64,000 nucleotides of DNA from Plasmodiophora brassicae (GCA_036867785.1 CP145426.1:682001-746000); one strand, 5' to 3'. Shown: positions 29,601 to 40,669, counted from the stretch's first letter. Program-made: numbers and translations. Notes: generated by a model from the letters alone, not told the origin.

Positions 29601-30216
29601 ACTGTCCGACCTGCTCTGGGCGCTCGCCGTCGCCGATGTCGCCGTCGACGACCGCGTCGCCGTCGCCTTCCTGCGCAGGGCGGCCGCGTTGCTCGACGAC
29701 GACGACGGCGTCCTGCAGGCGGCGACCCGGCGGTGGCTGCTGGCCATGGGCCCGGAACGGTCCAGCGACGTCATCGCGCGGGCGTCGCTGTCGGGCCTGC
29801 CCTGTTTGACGTCGCCAGTGTCGTCGTCGTCGTCGTCGTCCGACCCGGGCGCCGTGTCCGCCCTGCAGAGCTCCGTCGTCGAGACGTTGCAGGCCGTGCA
29901 GGCGCCCGGGTCTCGCCTCGTCGCCCAGTACGTGTGCCCGGACACGGCCTGCCTGGTCGACATCGCGTTCCCAGGCGCCAAGGTCGCCGTCCAGGTCCAC
30001 GACCCGGCCCGGTTCCGCCAGGACGTGCAGAGCGGGCGCCTGCAGCTGGACGGCGACGCCCTGCTGACGCAGCGCCTCCTGCGCCGGCACGGCTGGGCCG
30101 TCGTCAGCGTCGACTTCGCCGAATGGATCCCGCTGCACGCCGGCAACCCGCTGCACGACCACCCCGGCAAGGTCGCGTTCCTCAGGTCCAGACTGCCCGC
30201 CAGCGTCCTCCAATAG
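26667..30216 (+). CDS. RAP-domain protein with helical repeat array (1164 aa)
   Basis: Two exons: 26667-26967 and 27023-30216, intron 55 bp (GTACGT...GCCAG, frame restored). After an N-terminal region come at least a dozen repeats of about 35 residues, each with a core like ASLAWAFATVGDRHD, ANAAWAFATVRIAD, VNVAWAFATLGVRD, SNLAWALATLGVRRDD, GNCAWAFATVGYAGDD (about residues 205-650), then more divergent copies. The C-terminus (about residues 1070-1160) is a RAP domain: VDIAFPGAKVAVQVHD, then LLRRHGWAVVSVDFAEW and DHPGKVAFLRSRL. Such octotricopeptide/FASTK-like proteins bind RNA and act in mitochondria or plastids. The N-terminus (MWPAASRTLRPGRRPCAS) is Arg/Ala/Ser-rich and could be an organelle targeting peptide. 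Very GC-rich with strong third-position GC, which creates long antisense shadow frames. Confidence 0.9.
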
Positions 30217-30335
30217 AACCGGCTATTGATTCCAGCATGCACCGGGACGTACCCGCCCTGCGTTGCGATACGGTACGGATCGGGCTGGGGCAGCCGAGCG
30301 GCCGGATTCGATCTTCGCCCGCCCGCGTATCGCCC

Positions 30336-32105
30336 ATGAGCGCACGTCGCGGCGGCATGGCCATGCCGGACGCGCCTGCGACGTCGGCAGGGGACGATAG
30401 GGGCCGGTCGATGACGGCGGCGTCGAGGAACGAGATGGACGTGTTCCGGGACCAGCAGGTCTTCTTCCTGAAGAACGCCTTGGACGAGCAGCGCAGGCGC
30501 GCCCAGCGCCACGCGGCCGAGGCCGACGCCCTGCGCCACGAGGCCAAAGTTCGGGAGACGGGCAACCTGGACATGGTCGACTTCCTGCAGAAGCGCATCA
30601 AGGTCGGGCGCCGCCGTTGCCCCCCTCCGACCAGACGGGCCGCAGGTACCCAGTGACGGCGTGGACGTACAGGACGTCGAGCGCCAGAACGAGGACATTG
30701 CCAGGAAGCTGGACGAGTTCCTCGCCAACGAGGCCGACCACATTGCCTCGATCGACAGCATCGCCCAGGGCAAGATCGCGTCGGTGCAGGGCGACGCCCA
30801 CCGTCAGATCGCCGAGCTGCGCGTCAAGTACGACGAGTGCCAGGTGCGGCTGACGAGACACCGGCGTTGGCGCACGACGCCCTAACCCAGGCGGTATCGC
30901 AGGCCGAGCTGAACACGCTGAAGGCGTTCCGCGAGGAGAAGACCGCTCTGGAGCGCGACCTCGACGACGTCCGGCGAGCGGCCGACCAACGCGAGGCGCA
31001 GCTGTTGCGCCAGGCCGATCAGGTCGAGCGCGATCATCGCGCGGAGATCGTCAAGGTGACGACGACGCGCGCCCTGGATGCAACCGGCCGGTCGAGTGCT
31101 GATCCCCGTCTGGAACGCGCGGCAGATTCGTCAGGCGTGCGCGTCGGAGATCAGTGCGGCACACAGCGCGTCGCGGCGCCTGGCCGAGAGCGACCTCACC
31201 CTGGAATCGAAACGTCTGCGCGTCGACAACGCCCGGTTCCAGAGCGAACTGTACTTCCACGAGCAGCAAACCGCGCGTCTGGTCAAGGAGAACGAAGCGT
31301 TGCACGGGAAGGTCAAGGTCGCTCTGCATGCTGTACCGGTGCGCCCATCCCGCCACACCCGCTCGCTGACCACGCCTGGTGCGCACAGGAGCAAGCGCGA
31401 CAGCTGGAACTCGCTGCTGGCAAGGAGCGGCACTACGCGGAACGAGGCGCTCAGCAGCAGCGACGTATTCGTGAACTTTTACGCAAGGTCGACAGCGTCG
31501 AGCACGACCTGGTGCAGGCCACGCAAGCGGGCCAGGCGAGCGTCGTCGAGGTGGAGCAGGCGGCCAGCGCCGAGCTGGCCGCCTGTCGCATCGAAACGGC
31601 CGAGTGCAGGGCCGCCCTCGATGTCAAGGCACGCGAGCTCCAGCACATGCGCGTCCTGGCAAGGGTTGGGTTCCCGTCTCGGTCGCGTTGATAGGGGAAC
31701 GTCCATATTCACGTGCGCGGTGGTGACCGTCAGGCGATCCTGTCGCAGCGCACTCAGACGGAGCGGTTCTTCCACGAGGCACTGGAACAGGTGCGCGCTG
31801 AACGACAGGATCGCCAGGGCGTCCAGCAGCACGGCCCGGGTGGTGACGCGAAGGGCGACCAGACCGCCCCGACGCGGAGGCGACGACAGAACGAGAACCT
31901 GGACGACGTCGACCTGGACGAACGGGAGCGCATCCTCCGGCTGCTGTTCGCCAAGATGAACCTCAGCACTGTGCTGCGCGGACCGCCCGAGGAGCTCGCC
32001 CCGGAGCACTCGTTCCACGTCCAGCGGGACACGCGTCTGCCTCCACCGTACTCGCCCGCTGCGTTCCAGTTCGTCACCACCCTGGACGACGATAAACTCG
32101 AGTAA
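30336..32105 (+). CDS. BBOF1: BBOF1-like basal body orientation factor (coiled coil)
   Basis: Coiled-coil protein matching BBOF1 (CCDC176), a basal-body/axonemal protein of ciliated cells. Seven or so exons with short introns. Read in order: NLDMVDFLQKRIK, DVERQNEDIARKLDEFLA, LNTLKAFREEKTALERDLDD, QIRQACASEISAAHSASRRL, NARFQSELYFHEQQTARLV, KARELQHMRVLA, then QRTQTERFFHEALEQVRAE and DVDLDERERILRLLFAKMN. The last two match the C-terminal EQFFLEALHQVK and KEKVLRLLFAKMN blocks of animal BBOF1, and give the family call. The start at 30336 is the first ATG in frame. The gene follows the RAP gene on the same strand after 120 bp. It implies that the organism builds cilia or flagella. Confidence 0.85.
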
Positions 32106-33827
32106 ACGACGTCGTCGACACAGATTTGTGCTGCACGGTCCAGTTCTTGCTCGGCAAGGACGACAGCAGCATGGGCACGTATAGTGTCGCCAGGAGTGTG
32201 TCTGCCGTCTCGCCCGCAACGCTCCAGTACAGAGGTCCCCGATGGCGACTTGTTATCGAAACCCGCATGCCCCACCAGCAACTCCACACATGAATGCTGC
32301 CTTCATATATAGCGGGTACGCTGACAGCGTCGGCATACGTTTTCGACTGGTCGGCACGTTTGCAAGGCCATATATTTATAACTGAGAGAATAGTACCTTG
32401 ACCTGGGCAGAGACAACGTATGTGGTGGACTGTTCGCAACTGACAGTGCCCAGGGCCTCGTTCCCGAACGGCAAACATATCCCTTCGTTGTACCGGGCGC
32501 GTTAATCGATGGAGGGTTCCCGCTCCACACCAACCAGTGCCAAGGGCCTCATAGCAATGCTACATCAACGGCTCCCAGGGCTCCAACACTTCAACCTTAC
32601 TTCAAATATCAGCAAGGGAATTAAGCGATCTCCTGAGCCGCACTGCGTATCGCCCGATATTGGCCTGCACCGGGAGGTGGTCAGAGATGCGCCAGTGTGT
32701 TGTGGCGTGCTGGGTTCGCGTTGTGTTTGTACCCTCCTTTGACCCGTGCAGCAGGACTTCGTTCGGGAGATTCCCCTTGCTGATATTTGAAGTAAGATTG
32801 AATGTTGCAGCCCTGGGAGCCGAGCATTGCTATAAGGCCCTTGGCACTGGTTGGGGTGGGGGAAGTTACTACAGCCGTATCATGGTAGTCGTCATCGTCT
32901 GTACTGGTCGGTGCTGCGCTTCAAGCGTGGCGGCATCGGCCCCAGCTTTGGCGGCTTTCCCCTTCGTTCTGGCCACATTAATTCGGTCGTCGGGCGTGGG
33001 CAGCGGTTCGTTCGTCCTAGGGCGCTTTGGGGCTAAGTGGTGCTGCGTGTGTTCGGTGTCGTTAATATCCATTCCGTCACCAGTGCCGGGTCGTGGTCCA
33101 TCCGTCCGGCCAGGGCGTGCGCCTCCTGCTGTCGCTGTTGAGGTCGGCGGGTGCGCCTCGGACTCCGTGGCGGGCTCATCTAGCGGAGGGCTGTGGCCTG
33201 TGGGTATTATGTGCGGGTTCTTTGTGGTCTGGTAGTTTTTACGGTGACAACGTGGCCGCTGAGATCTCGGTCGCGGCTGGCAACGTTCTATAGGTCATAT
33301 TCCGATGCCGCAAAGGGCTTTCCATGACCTTTGCCTGCAGGACTTCTTGAGTCCAGTCAAGCCCTCTACGTACGGCGGCTAGACTGATGAGGGGGCGTGT
33401 TAGATGCCAGTCTCCGTACTTACCACCGAATGTTTCAGGTTCCTCGGAAAGTTCCTGATGACGTCCGCACGACATCTGCTCGGCTACCGGACCGGGCAAA
33501 TAAACATAGTCCATGTTGGCGCTACCTGCATCATGTCGTTCGACATTGTTCGCTCCCAAGAAATACCTGCTAGCCTTGTCCCTGGCACGCCGGGCGCCTG
33601 ACGGCGGACCTCCAAATGGCTCTGGCTTGACCGTCAAACGGGGGGCTGACGGGGAAACCCACAGCAATATGGTCATGTTGGTTCCTGGCCATGACGCGAT
33701 CGTCAAGTGCCCCGACGGGCACCGGTCCGCGCGGTGGCGCCGCGGGATGACCCGCGACGTCGCTCAGCGATTCTTCGGAGTCCGCCGCCGCCGTGTTCGA
33801 CTTGGACCTGTCGATCGTGTGGGCAAC
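32106..33827. other. Gene-free interval with foldback element
   Basis: About 1.7 kb between BBOF1 and the GT71-like gene. It contains the foldback repeat described separately, several TATATA-like AT patches (near 32304 and 32371), and open frames without recognisable features on both strands (for example minus 33239-33706). I could not support a gene here. Confidence 0.5.
32523..32868. mobile_element. Foldback / MITE-like element with about 98 bp inverted arms
   Basis: Left arm 32523-32620 and right arm 32770-32868 are imperfect inverted repeats: the left reads CCAACCAGTGCCAAGGGCCT ... TACTTCAAATATCAGCAAGG and the right is its reverse complement with a few mismatches and small gaps (CCTTGCTGATATTTGAAGTA ... 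AGGCCCTTGGCACTGGTTGG). The 150 bp centre has no open frame of note. The structure fits a non-autonomous DNA transposon or foldback element. I did not find a certain target-site duplication. Confidence 0.75.
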
Positions 33828-35243
33828 ATGCACGTCGTTGCAGGACGGTGCCGGCGGCGTCGTCGACGGCCGAGGCAAACGCGCAACGTCCGGGCGGTGG
33901 TCGTCCTGGTCTGCGCGGCCGGTGCGGCCGGCGCGTTGCTCCTGCTGTGGTATACGCTCGATGCGGCGCAGAAGGCGAGTCGCCTGGCGGCCTTCGTGTC
34001 GCATCGTACGGCGCCGGCGTGGCCGGTCCTGAAGGCGGTCCGGCGCCTGTCGCGGTCGGTCGCGGACGCGTACCAGGTCGCCGAGCTCGGGCGCGTCCCG
34101 CGGTTCTCAGTCGACACGTCCGCCTGGTGGGTCTGCGAACCCGTGGAGGTGCTCGACCCGACCGTGTGGCCGACGACGATGGCCCCGGCCGAGGTCGATC
34201 GCGCCCGATCGCAATGGCAAACGTTCCTGGCGCACGTGCCGGCCACGCCGCCGCCCGCGCTCCTCGACCAGCGCCGTGGCATCGTGCTGGCGGGCGGCAC
34301 GCTGGCCCAGCTGCGCACGGCCGTCATCACCATCACGAAGCTTCGCCGGCTGCGGTGCGCGCTGCCGATCGAGCTCTGGTTCCTGCCCGACGAGGTCCCT
34401 GGGCAGTCGCTCGTCGCGCACCTGGCCACGCTGGGCGTCACGTGCCGCTGCACCCAGGAGTTGCACGAGGGCCTCGACGTCGGCGTGCGATTCGACCGGC
34501 GGCGGTTTCAGATCAAGTCGATCGCGCTGGCCATGAGCGCGTTCGCCGAGGTCGTGTTCCTCGACAGCGACAACGTGCCGCTGGCGGACCCCACGTTCCT
34601 GTTCGACGACGTCGACGCGTACGCGCGCACCGGCGCCGTGTTCTGGCCCGACCTCTGGGCGTGCAACATCCACCCGATCTACTGGCGGATCCTGGGCCTG
34701 CCCGACGACACCTGCAAGGGGCGCGGTACGTTCGAGTCGGGGCAGATGCTCGTCGACAAGCGACGGCACTGGCAGCCGGTGATGCTCGCGATGGCGATGA
34801 ACCTGCAACCGCGGCTGCACTACGTGCTGGGCACCGGTGGTGGCGTGTGCGGGGGAGGCGACAAGGAAACGTTCGCCGCTGCGTTCGACGCGCTGCACCA
34901 CCCGTACCACAAGGTCGGCAGGCAGCCAGGGGCGGCCGGGCGCGTTCGCGCCGACGGGCGCTGGCGCCAGGCCGCCATGGTCCAGTACGACCCCGCCGAT
35001 ACGAACCGCGCCCTGTTCCTGCACGTCAACGGCGACAAGTTCAGCCCGTCCAGTCTGCTGTACGGCGAACGCCGATGGGCGCTGAGCGACGGGCGAGCGC
35101 TGACCCGCCGCGACGACGACATCGAGGCGGAATGCCTGGAGATCATGGTCGACTTCATGTGCAGCGACGTGTACCGCGAGCACGCCCCCGTCTTCCAGAC
35201 GCCAGACTGTCGAGCGTTACGCGCCGCTCTGGCCAGGTTCTGA
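33828..35243 (+). CDS. GT71 (MNN1/MNN2-type) alpha-mannosyltransferase-like protein (471 aa)
   Basis: Intron-free type II membrane protein. Start chosen at the ATG at 33828 because it directly precedes a basic stretch and the signal anchor (AVVVLVCAAGAAGALLLLWY). Family landmarks of GT71: RGIVLAGGTLAQLRTAVITI, LRCALPIELWFLPDEVPGQS, the metal-binding VVFLDSDNVPLADPTFLFDD (DxD), TGAVFWPDLWACNIHPIYWR, TFESGQMLVDKRRHWQPVM and GGGDKETFAAAFDALHHPYH, then ALFLHVNGDKFSP. These enzymes add alpha-linked mannose to glycoproteins in the fungal Golgi and have relatives in other eukaryotes. Activity and acceptor here are inferred. An in-frame upstream extension to 33513 looks unlike coding sequence. Confidence 0.9.
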   Translation: MHVVAGRCRRRRRRPRQTRNVRAVVVLVCAAGAAGALLLLWYTLDAAQKASRLAAFVSHRTAPAWPVLKAVRRLSRSVADAYQVAELGRVPRFSVDTSAWWVCEPVEVLDPTVWPTTMAPAEVDRARSQWQTFLAHVPATPPPALLDQRRGIVLAGGTLAQLRTAVITITKLRRLRCALPIELWFLPDEVPGQSLVAHLATLGVTCRCTQELHEGLDVGVRFDRRRFQIKSIALAMSAFAEVVFLDSDNVPLADPTFLFDDVDAYARTGAVFWPDLWACNIHPIYWRILGLPDDTCKGRGTFESGQMLVDKRRHWQPVMLAMAMNLQPRLHYVLGTGGGVCGGGDKETFAAAFDALHHPYHKVGRQPGAAGRVRADGRWRQAAMVQYDPADTNRALFLHVNGDKFSPSSLLYGERRWALSDGRALTRRDDDIEAECLEIMVDFMCSDVYREHAPVFQTPDCRALRAALARF

Positions 35244-35364
35244 CGGGGAATGACGCCGACAATACATGCACCGGATGCATCGTCGACCCGTCATCAGGTC
35301 TGCTAGCGCCGGACGCAGCGCTCAGCATGCAGGAACAGGCTGGCTACGTCGTAATCCTTCTTGT

Positions 35365-36919
35365 TCATGGCCAACTGATCAAATGGACCCCGCCATCGAC
35401 ACTCAGGAGCAGGTTGACGACGTCGCGATCATCGTTCTCCATAGCCAACTGCAACGCCGACTTGTTGTCTCTGGTCAGGAGATGGCGTTTGACCGCTCGA
35501 TCATCCACGAGCAACTGGATAACAGAACCACGCCGACTAGCAACGGCTTCGTGCAGTGCCGTCCAGCCTCTGCTGTCGCGCTTATTGTCGCTGATTCCGA
35601 GCGCGTTCAAAAGCACATGGACCACGCCATCGTGCCCCGGTTGCACGGCCAAGTGCATCGGCGTCTGCCGGTACAGGAATCTCAGCGAAGTGACCTCATT
35701 GACGTTGCTCTTGTTTGCGTTCGCAAGCAATTCTGCGGCCTGGACGTGTCCGCCCGATGCGGCTTGATGCAATGGCGTCCAGTGATTTCCCAGTTCCCGC
35801 GGATTGGGGTCAATCCCCCGTTTGCCTAGCAGCAACGCGATGATTCGACCGTTCCCGCGCATCGCCGCCAAATGGAGCGGCGTCAGGCCCCCGCCGTACA
35901 CGTTGACGTTGATGCCAGGCGCGTTCAGCAGCAACGTGACAATCTCATCTTTGGCGTTGACGACGGCCCAGTGAAGCGGCGCATATCGCGTATCAATTAC
36001 GTCGGGCTTGTTGACGTCGATCCCAGGTGCCTTCAACAGCAGTTTCACAATGTCGACCTTGTTCTCGGACACGGCCCAGCCCAGCGGCGTCTTCAGGTCG
36101 CTGGCCAACTCGACCGAGCGAGACGACGTTTCCCATGAGCATCCCCCGATATTGACATCGATGCCAGGCACCGTCATCAGCAACTCGACAACATACAGTA
36201 GTCCACGCGCCGACGCCCACGGGAGCAGCATCCACCCTGCCTCAGGACGCGCGTATGTGAGGATCCCGGCATTGCCCTTGACCATCGTCTGTTCTCGAAT
36301 CCAGTCGATTTCCGCTGCGTGCATGTGCTTCCTGGCGAAGCTCGATGATAGCGGGGTAGTCCTCGGTGGCGCTCCTGAAGAGATCTGGATTAGTACCTCG
36401 GAGCATGTCCCGCATCGCCTCGAATTGCCTCCAGGTCCGCATCTTCACCATGACGGCGGTAATTTAACCAGCGCATCTTGAAGCAATGCGCTACCTGCAT
36501 AAGCTCGAGTGACTGAGCATGCAGGGTGCAATTAGGGTGCTGACACTGCGCCCACTGGACGACACTGTGTACCTACCATCAGGATGTCAACAACCTATAG
36601 CGGTGGCGTGTTCGATACGTACATCGGGCGCCGAATTTTCGTTGATGAACGCAGCAACGGTCGCCAGTATTGGATCGGGGATATCGGTTCTGATGGGGAT
36701 CGGCCATACGCCAGCGTCGCCAGTCCCGAGGAGTTGCTTCAAGAAGGTGAAATGGACTGCACCAGCCTCCGCCTCGACGAAGTGGATGCGATCGACGTCG
36801 GAAAGGAGCGCGAAGCGGCGCCCGGCAGTACTCGCAGCGAGAAGCACGGTGGCGACAATGCTGATCATGGACAGCAGCACGCGCTGCTGCACTGAGCAAC
36901 AGAGTGCGATCATCGTCAT
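35365..36919 (-). CDS. Ankyrin-repeat protein, probably with signal-peptide first exon
   Basis: The main exon (36324-35365) encodes about seven ankyrin repeats: LKTPLGWAVSENKVDIVKLL, YAPLHWAVVNAKDEIVTLLL, LTPLHLAAMRGNGRIIALLL, WTPLHQAASGGHVQAAELLA, QTPMHLAVQPGHDGVVHVLL and GWTALHEAVASRRGSVIQLL. Upstream on the same strand a frame from the ATG at 36919 has a hydrophobic signal (VLLSMISIVATVLLAASTAG) and a short acidic domain ending PDVRIEHATAIGC before a GTTGTT- or later donor. The layout matches the gene at 13864-14783 (signal exon, then ankyrin exon). How the two parts are joined through 36330-36590 is not resolved; a middle exon MVKMRTWRQFEAMRDMLR may be used. If they are separate, the ankyrin gene starts at 36324. 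Confidence 0.68.
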
Positions 36920-37090
36920 GTCGTACTTCTGCGGCCGTCCGCGGCCGCTCAAGCCGTTCAGGCAATCGTTTGCACCGCGTCCAAATCGCAAGAGAGACCT
37001 CTGATGCGGACCGCAGCCGTGCGGGCGCTTTCCCGGCGCTGCCCTGCGCCCGCCTTGCATGGGTGCCTTCATCAGTACAATAGGGACCGT

Positions 37091-37100
37091 AATATAAATA
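37091..37100 (-). promoter_or_regulatory. TATA box upstream of an ankyrin gene
   Basis: Minus-strand TATTTATATT about 170 bp before the ATG at 36919. Inferred core promoter; an ATG 20-30 bp downstream of it (about 37072) is too close to be sure of. Confidence 0.45.
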
Positions 37101-37346
37101 GCGCGGCCACACACGGGGAAACTACCTACAAAGCGAGTTGAGTCCGAATTCCCTGCGCTCGGGTTGATTTCGCGCCCCGACATGTGATCTGATCCAGGTT
37201 AAACGCGTCATCGCGCGTGTCGTCACATTTCGTCCGCGGATCCGGCGTCCCTGCCATCGTCGCTCAAGATTCCCTCGACGTCACGCTGGCTGGCGGCGTC
37301 TTCACCTTCCCGTCGACTGTGGTACACAAATGTGACGATGCACGAT

Positions 37347-37955
37347 TTAGTGGATGGGTAGGCGGGAGGGTCGCTGCAGCGTGCCTGCCATGTCTGGTGC
37401 CGATGCGCGGTACGGGGTCGGTCGCAGCACCTGAATCGGGACGGGGACAAACGGGGTTGGCGCCGGTTCACTGGTCGCTGAGAACGCTAACTGATCGAGC
37501 GCTTCCGTTTCCACGACGTCGACCTGCTCGTTTCGCAACGCGGCAGCGGCGGCCGCCTGCACCAGGCTAGTGGTGGCGGCGTTCGTGGCGACACCGGGCC
37601 GCCTGACTGTCGGGCGCAGCTGGTCCAGGTCGTCCGTCGTGAAATGATCGGTCGGGCCCTTGCAGTCGAGGAAGGCCTGCAGGTGCCTGTGGATGTCCGT
37701 CGAGCTGAACGTCGTGGTCGTGTCGGCGGACAGGTCGGCGGTGTCGCGTGCCGATATCACGACGGACACGTCCATGTCGCACAGCTTCGATAGCTCGATT
37801 GCCTTCTTGAGCAGGCCCACGCGACGCTTCCGGAACGTGATCTACGTAGGGGCAGCAAATCAGCATCAGGCGCAAATGAAAACGCCGGCAACGGGCCGTA
37901 CGGCACGGTGCTTGGCATCCTCGATGCGCTCGATGGCGATCTTCTTGCGGCCCAT
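37347..37955 (-). CDS. MEF2/SRF-like MADS-box transcription factor (182 aa)
   Basis: Two exons: 37955-37902 and 37841-37347; intron 60 bp (GTACGG...CGTAG, phase 0). The joined N-terminus is a MADS box: MGRKKIAIERIEDAKHRA spliced to ITFRKRRVGLLKKAIELSKL, then CDMDVSVVISARD. The split lies exactly in the middle of the DNA-binding helix motif and the spliced product fits the family, which confirms the intron. MGRKKI and the spacing are closer to MEF2 than SRF; a MEF2-like extension (FSSTDIHRHLQAFLDCKG) follows. The rest is Ala/Thr/Pro-rich. Binds CArG-like A/T-rich DNA as a dimer. Shorter than animal MEF2 proteins. Confidence 0.92.
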
Positions 37956-38626
37956 GTCGGCGGACGGTCGGTGGGGCGTGTCCGATCCGGGGAGCAAATC
38001 CGATGAATGCGCGCTGGGGAGGGGACCGGGGCAACGTCAGCCGCCGCGCATGCAACAACGAGGTTGCCTGACGAAAGCGCCGGTCGCCGGGGCAGGAAGA
38101 TGCGCGCGCGTGCGCGGCGAACAGTGGCCGATCCGCGTTCCCGGCCGGGCGCCCCTCGCGGTCGTTCGTGTATGAGTGTGCCCCTTGATGTGTGATCGAT
38201 GGGCCTATTTTTGGGCGGCGCCGTGCCCGTCGCCCGACCCTGGCTATACTTGGCACCCGATGATGACCGGCCTCGCTGCTCCTGCGATCGCCAGTGACGG
38301 CTGCGGTACAATGAGCCACTGTCGGGGCAATTATTTTGGGCAAACGTGGCCCTGCGGAGCACACGTCTCCCGGTGGTAACGCACAAACACACGCTGGCGA
38401 CGACGCTGCAATCCCGTCGACCCGCACGCCCACAAGTTTGCCCAGCACGCCAATGACGAATAGGTAACTATCGTCAGCGTCCACCCGTCGCTGCCGTCGG
38501 ACCCGTTTTGCGTGCGTGGCGTGACCGGTCGACTGCAGTCGCGCGGTGCCGCGGAAGGTACCTACGACATGCAGCTCATAAGGTCAGCGCCGACGCGGAG
38601 TCCGCCAAGCCCGTCCCGCGCACGCG

Positions 38627-40669
38627 ATGGAGGCGTCGTCGTTGTCGTCGCCGGGCATGGTGCGCCGCCGGGACGGCCGCATCGGCGAGACGGACGCGTT
38701 CGCGCGCACCGGCACCGGGTCGGCGTACCCGGCACCGACCGCCGTGCGACTGTCGCTCCTCGTCGCAGCGCTCGTCCTGCTGCAATGCGTTCGCATCGGC
38801 CCGGACCTGCTGCGCCTGGTCGGCACGGCCGTCGTCGCCATGCACCTGATCGTCGGCGTCGTGCAGATGCTCGGTGGCAGTTCCCGTCGATCGGCGGTCG
38901 CCCCGGACCCGTTCGTCGCGGGTCGTGCCGCCGCCGCTCCATCCACGCCGTCATCGTCGACGGCGACGGCCGGGTCCATCATATCGCCCGGGTCGCGGCG
39001 CTCCACACCGGTCTGTCGTGTTCCGCGATGGACACGCGCGCGCGCCCCCTGACCTGTTCGTCTCGTGCAGTCCCGCCTGGACCCGTACACGGCATCGATG
39101 ACGCCGCCGCCGTTCCACGCCGGCTCGCCGCAGGCCAAACCGAAACCAGCGCCCGAACAGGCCGACGCGGGTCGCTGGTCGGGTGCGGCGGCGCCATCGT
39201 CCCGGCGCGCGATCGCCGGCCCGACGACGACGCCGCAGTCGTCGCCGTACATGCAGACGTACCTGCCGTCGGTGCGCGAGGAGTCGTCCTCGCAGCTGCA
39301 CTGCCAGGCGGGGCAGACCGCCAACGAGTTCGAGGAGATGGCCCTGCACGACATGGCCGCCGGCGAGCTGCGCCAGCTGCGCGTGTCGCCCGAGCGCATG
39401 GAGACGCTGGCGGAGCGCATGCGAAGTACGTCGTGGGCCAATCACCTCCCTCGTCTGCGTCTCCTTAACTGTTGCGGCCGGCAGGTTTCCTGGCCATGGA
39501 CGTGCTGCGCCCGCTCTGCAACGAGTTACGCGCGTCCGACGCGTCACTGTTCGAGATCCGCGACCGCCTGGTGGCGTCCGGCATGCCGGTCGCCATGGCG
39601 CTGAGCCAGTGCGACCCGAACAACGCCGTTGCCGTTGCCAAGGTCCTCAGGGACAACCTGGGTACGCGGCCTGCCTGTGCGTACTCGCACGCCATCTCTC
39701 TGATCAAACGTGTCGTGCGCCCAGGATCCGTCCCACAGGTCCAGGGCGTGCTCGAAGTTCGCCGGCAGCTGGACGAGTTCCTGGCAGTGCCGCGTCCCGA
39801 CGAGGATGACCTCGGGTTGGCTCCTGATGCGAAATTGCCTTGCTGTGTCGGCGGCGTGACTGCTCGTGCAGGTCGTTCCCGATGGACTATGTGGAGAGCC
39901 GGCTGTTCCGTCTCGGCGAGGATACCCTGATCAGCGATTTCCACTGGGATTCCGGCATGCCCTATAAAGGTGGTTCACGAACATGCAGGCCGTTGACCCC
40001 GCTGACGTGTGGATCCTCGTGTCTCCAGGGAAGGCGTGGAGCGCCGATACTGCCCCGACAGACACCCAGATTCTGCTGCACGTCTTCTCTCGGTATCGGG
40101 CGCCTCTGCGTCCCCATTCTCTGCCATCTGTCCGCTCATGCACCATCCCGTCAGCTGGGTCGACACGCAGGTCCTCCCCCGGGGATCGTTCTCCCGCGCC
40201 TACGTTGCGAGCGTATCGCGTAAGGTATCTGTACCTGCCGTCGTCCATTAACGGAGCACGCCGGCCCCCCTCTAATTGTGTTGCTGCTGCCCCGTACAGA
40301 CGGGCGTATCTCGCCGAGCGTTGGGCCCATTGGTTATCGAGCAGACGCGCGCCGTGCCGCCCTACTTTGTGCTGGTCACCAATGCCGGGCGCAAGTACCA
40401 TCCGCTGTACGATATCAACCGACGCTGGTAATTGCCACTAAACCACGCGCGCGCGCAGACCCGGTCGACACGTCGTGTTCAACACGTTGGCGCTGTTCGT
40501 ATTCCTCATACACAAGGACCACGACGGTAAGGTCTGCCGGTGCAGGTACGGCGGCGACGTGCGCGTAACATCCATGGTGGTTCTCAATCCCCGCCCGATC
40601 GCACAGCATTGCGTCGCTCGCGAAATCGAGGACGGCCCGCCTGGCGCTGCAGCCCGGCGTCAGCGATGA
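38627..40669 (+). CDS. TMEM209: TMEM209-like nuclear envelope protein
   Basis: Multi-exon gene whose spliced parts follow TMEM209, an inner nuclear membrane / nuclear-pore-associated protein. Exon 1 (ATG at 38627) has two hydrophobic segments (VRLSLLVAALVLLQCVRI and LVGTAVVAMHLIVGVVQML). A Ser/Pro-rich linker leads to ELRQLRVSPERMETLAERM, then an intron (GTACGT...GGCAG, 39429-39486) to FLAMDVLRPLCNELRAS, then an intron (GTACGC...CCCAG) to PQVQGVLEVRRQLDEFLA, VESRLFRLGEDTLISDFHWD, TDTQILLHVFSRY, PPYFVLVTNAGRKYHPLYD and VFNTLALFVFLIHKDHDGK. The last three match the C-terminal IIMHVFCTYL, INPPHYELIYQ and MFHTLLMFLYIIKTKESG blocks of the human protein. Final exon end is uncertain (40669 to about 40697). 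Confidence 0.78.

Noticed and set aside
39959-39968. CCTATAAAGG as a TATA promoter
   Set aside because: Lies in a TMEM209-like exon and is explained by coding (MPYKGG). The same holds for TCTATAAAGG near 7702 inside the glycosyltransferase-like gene.
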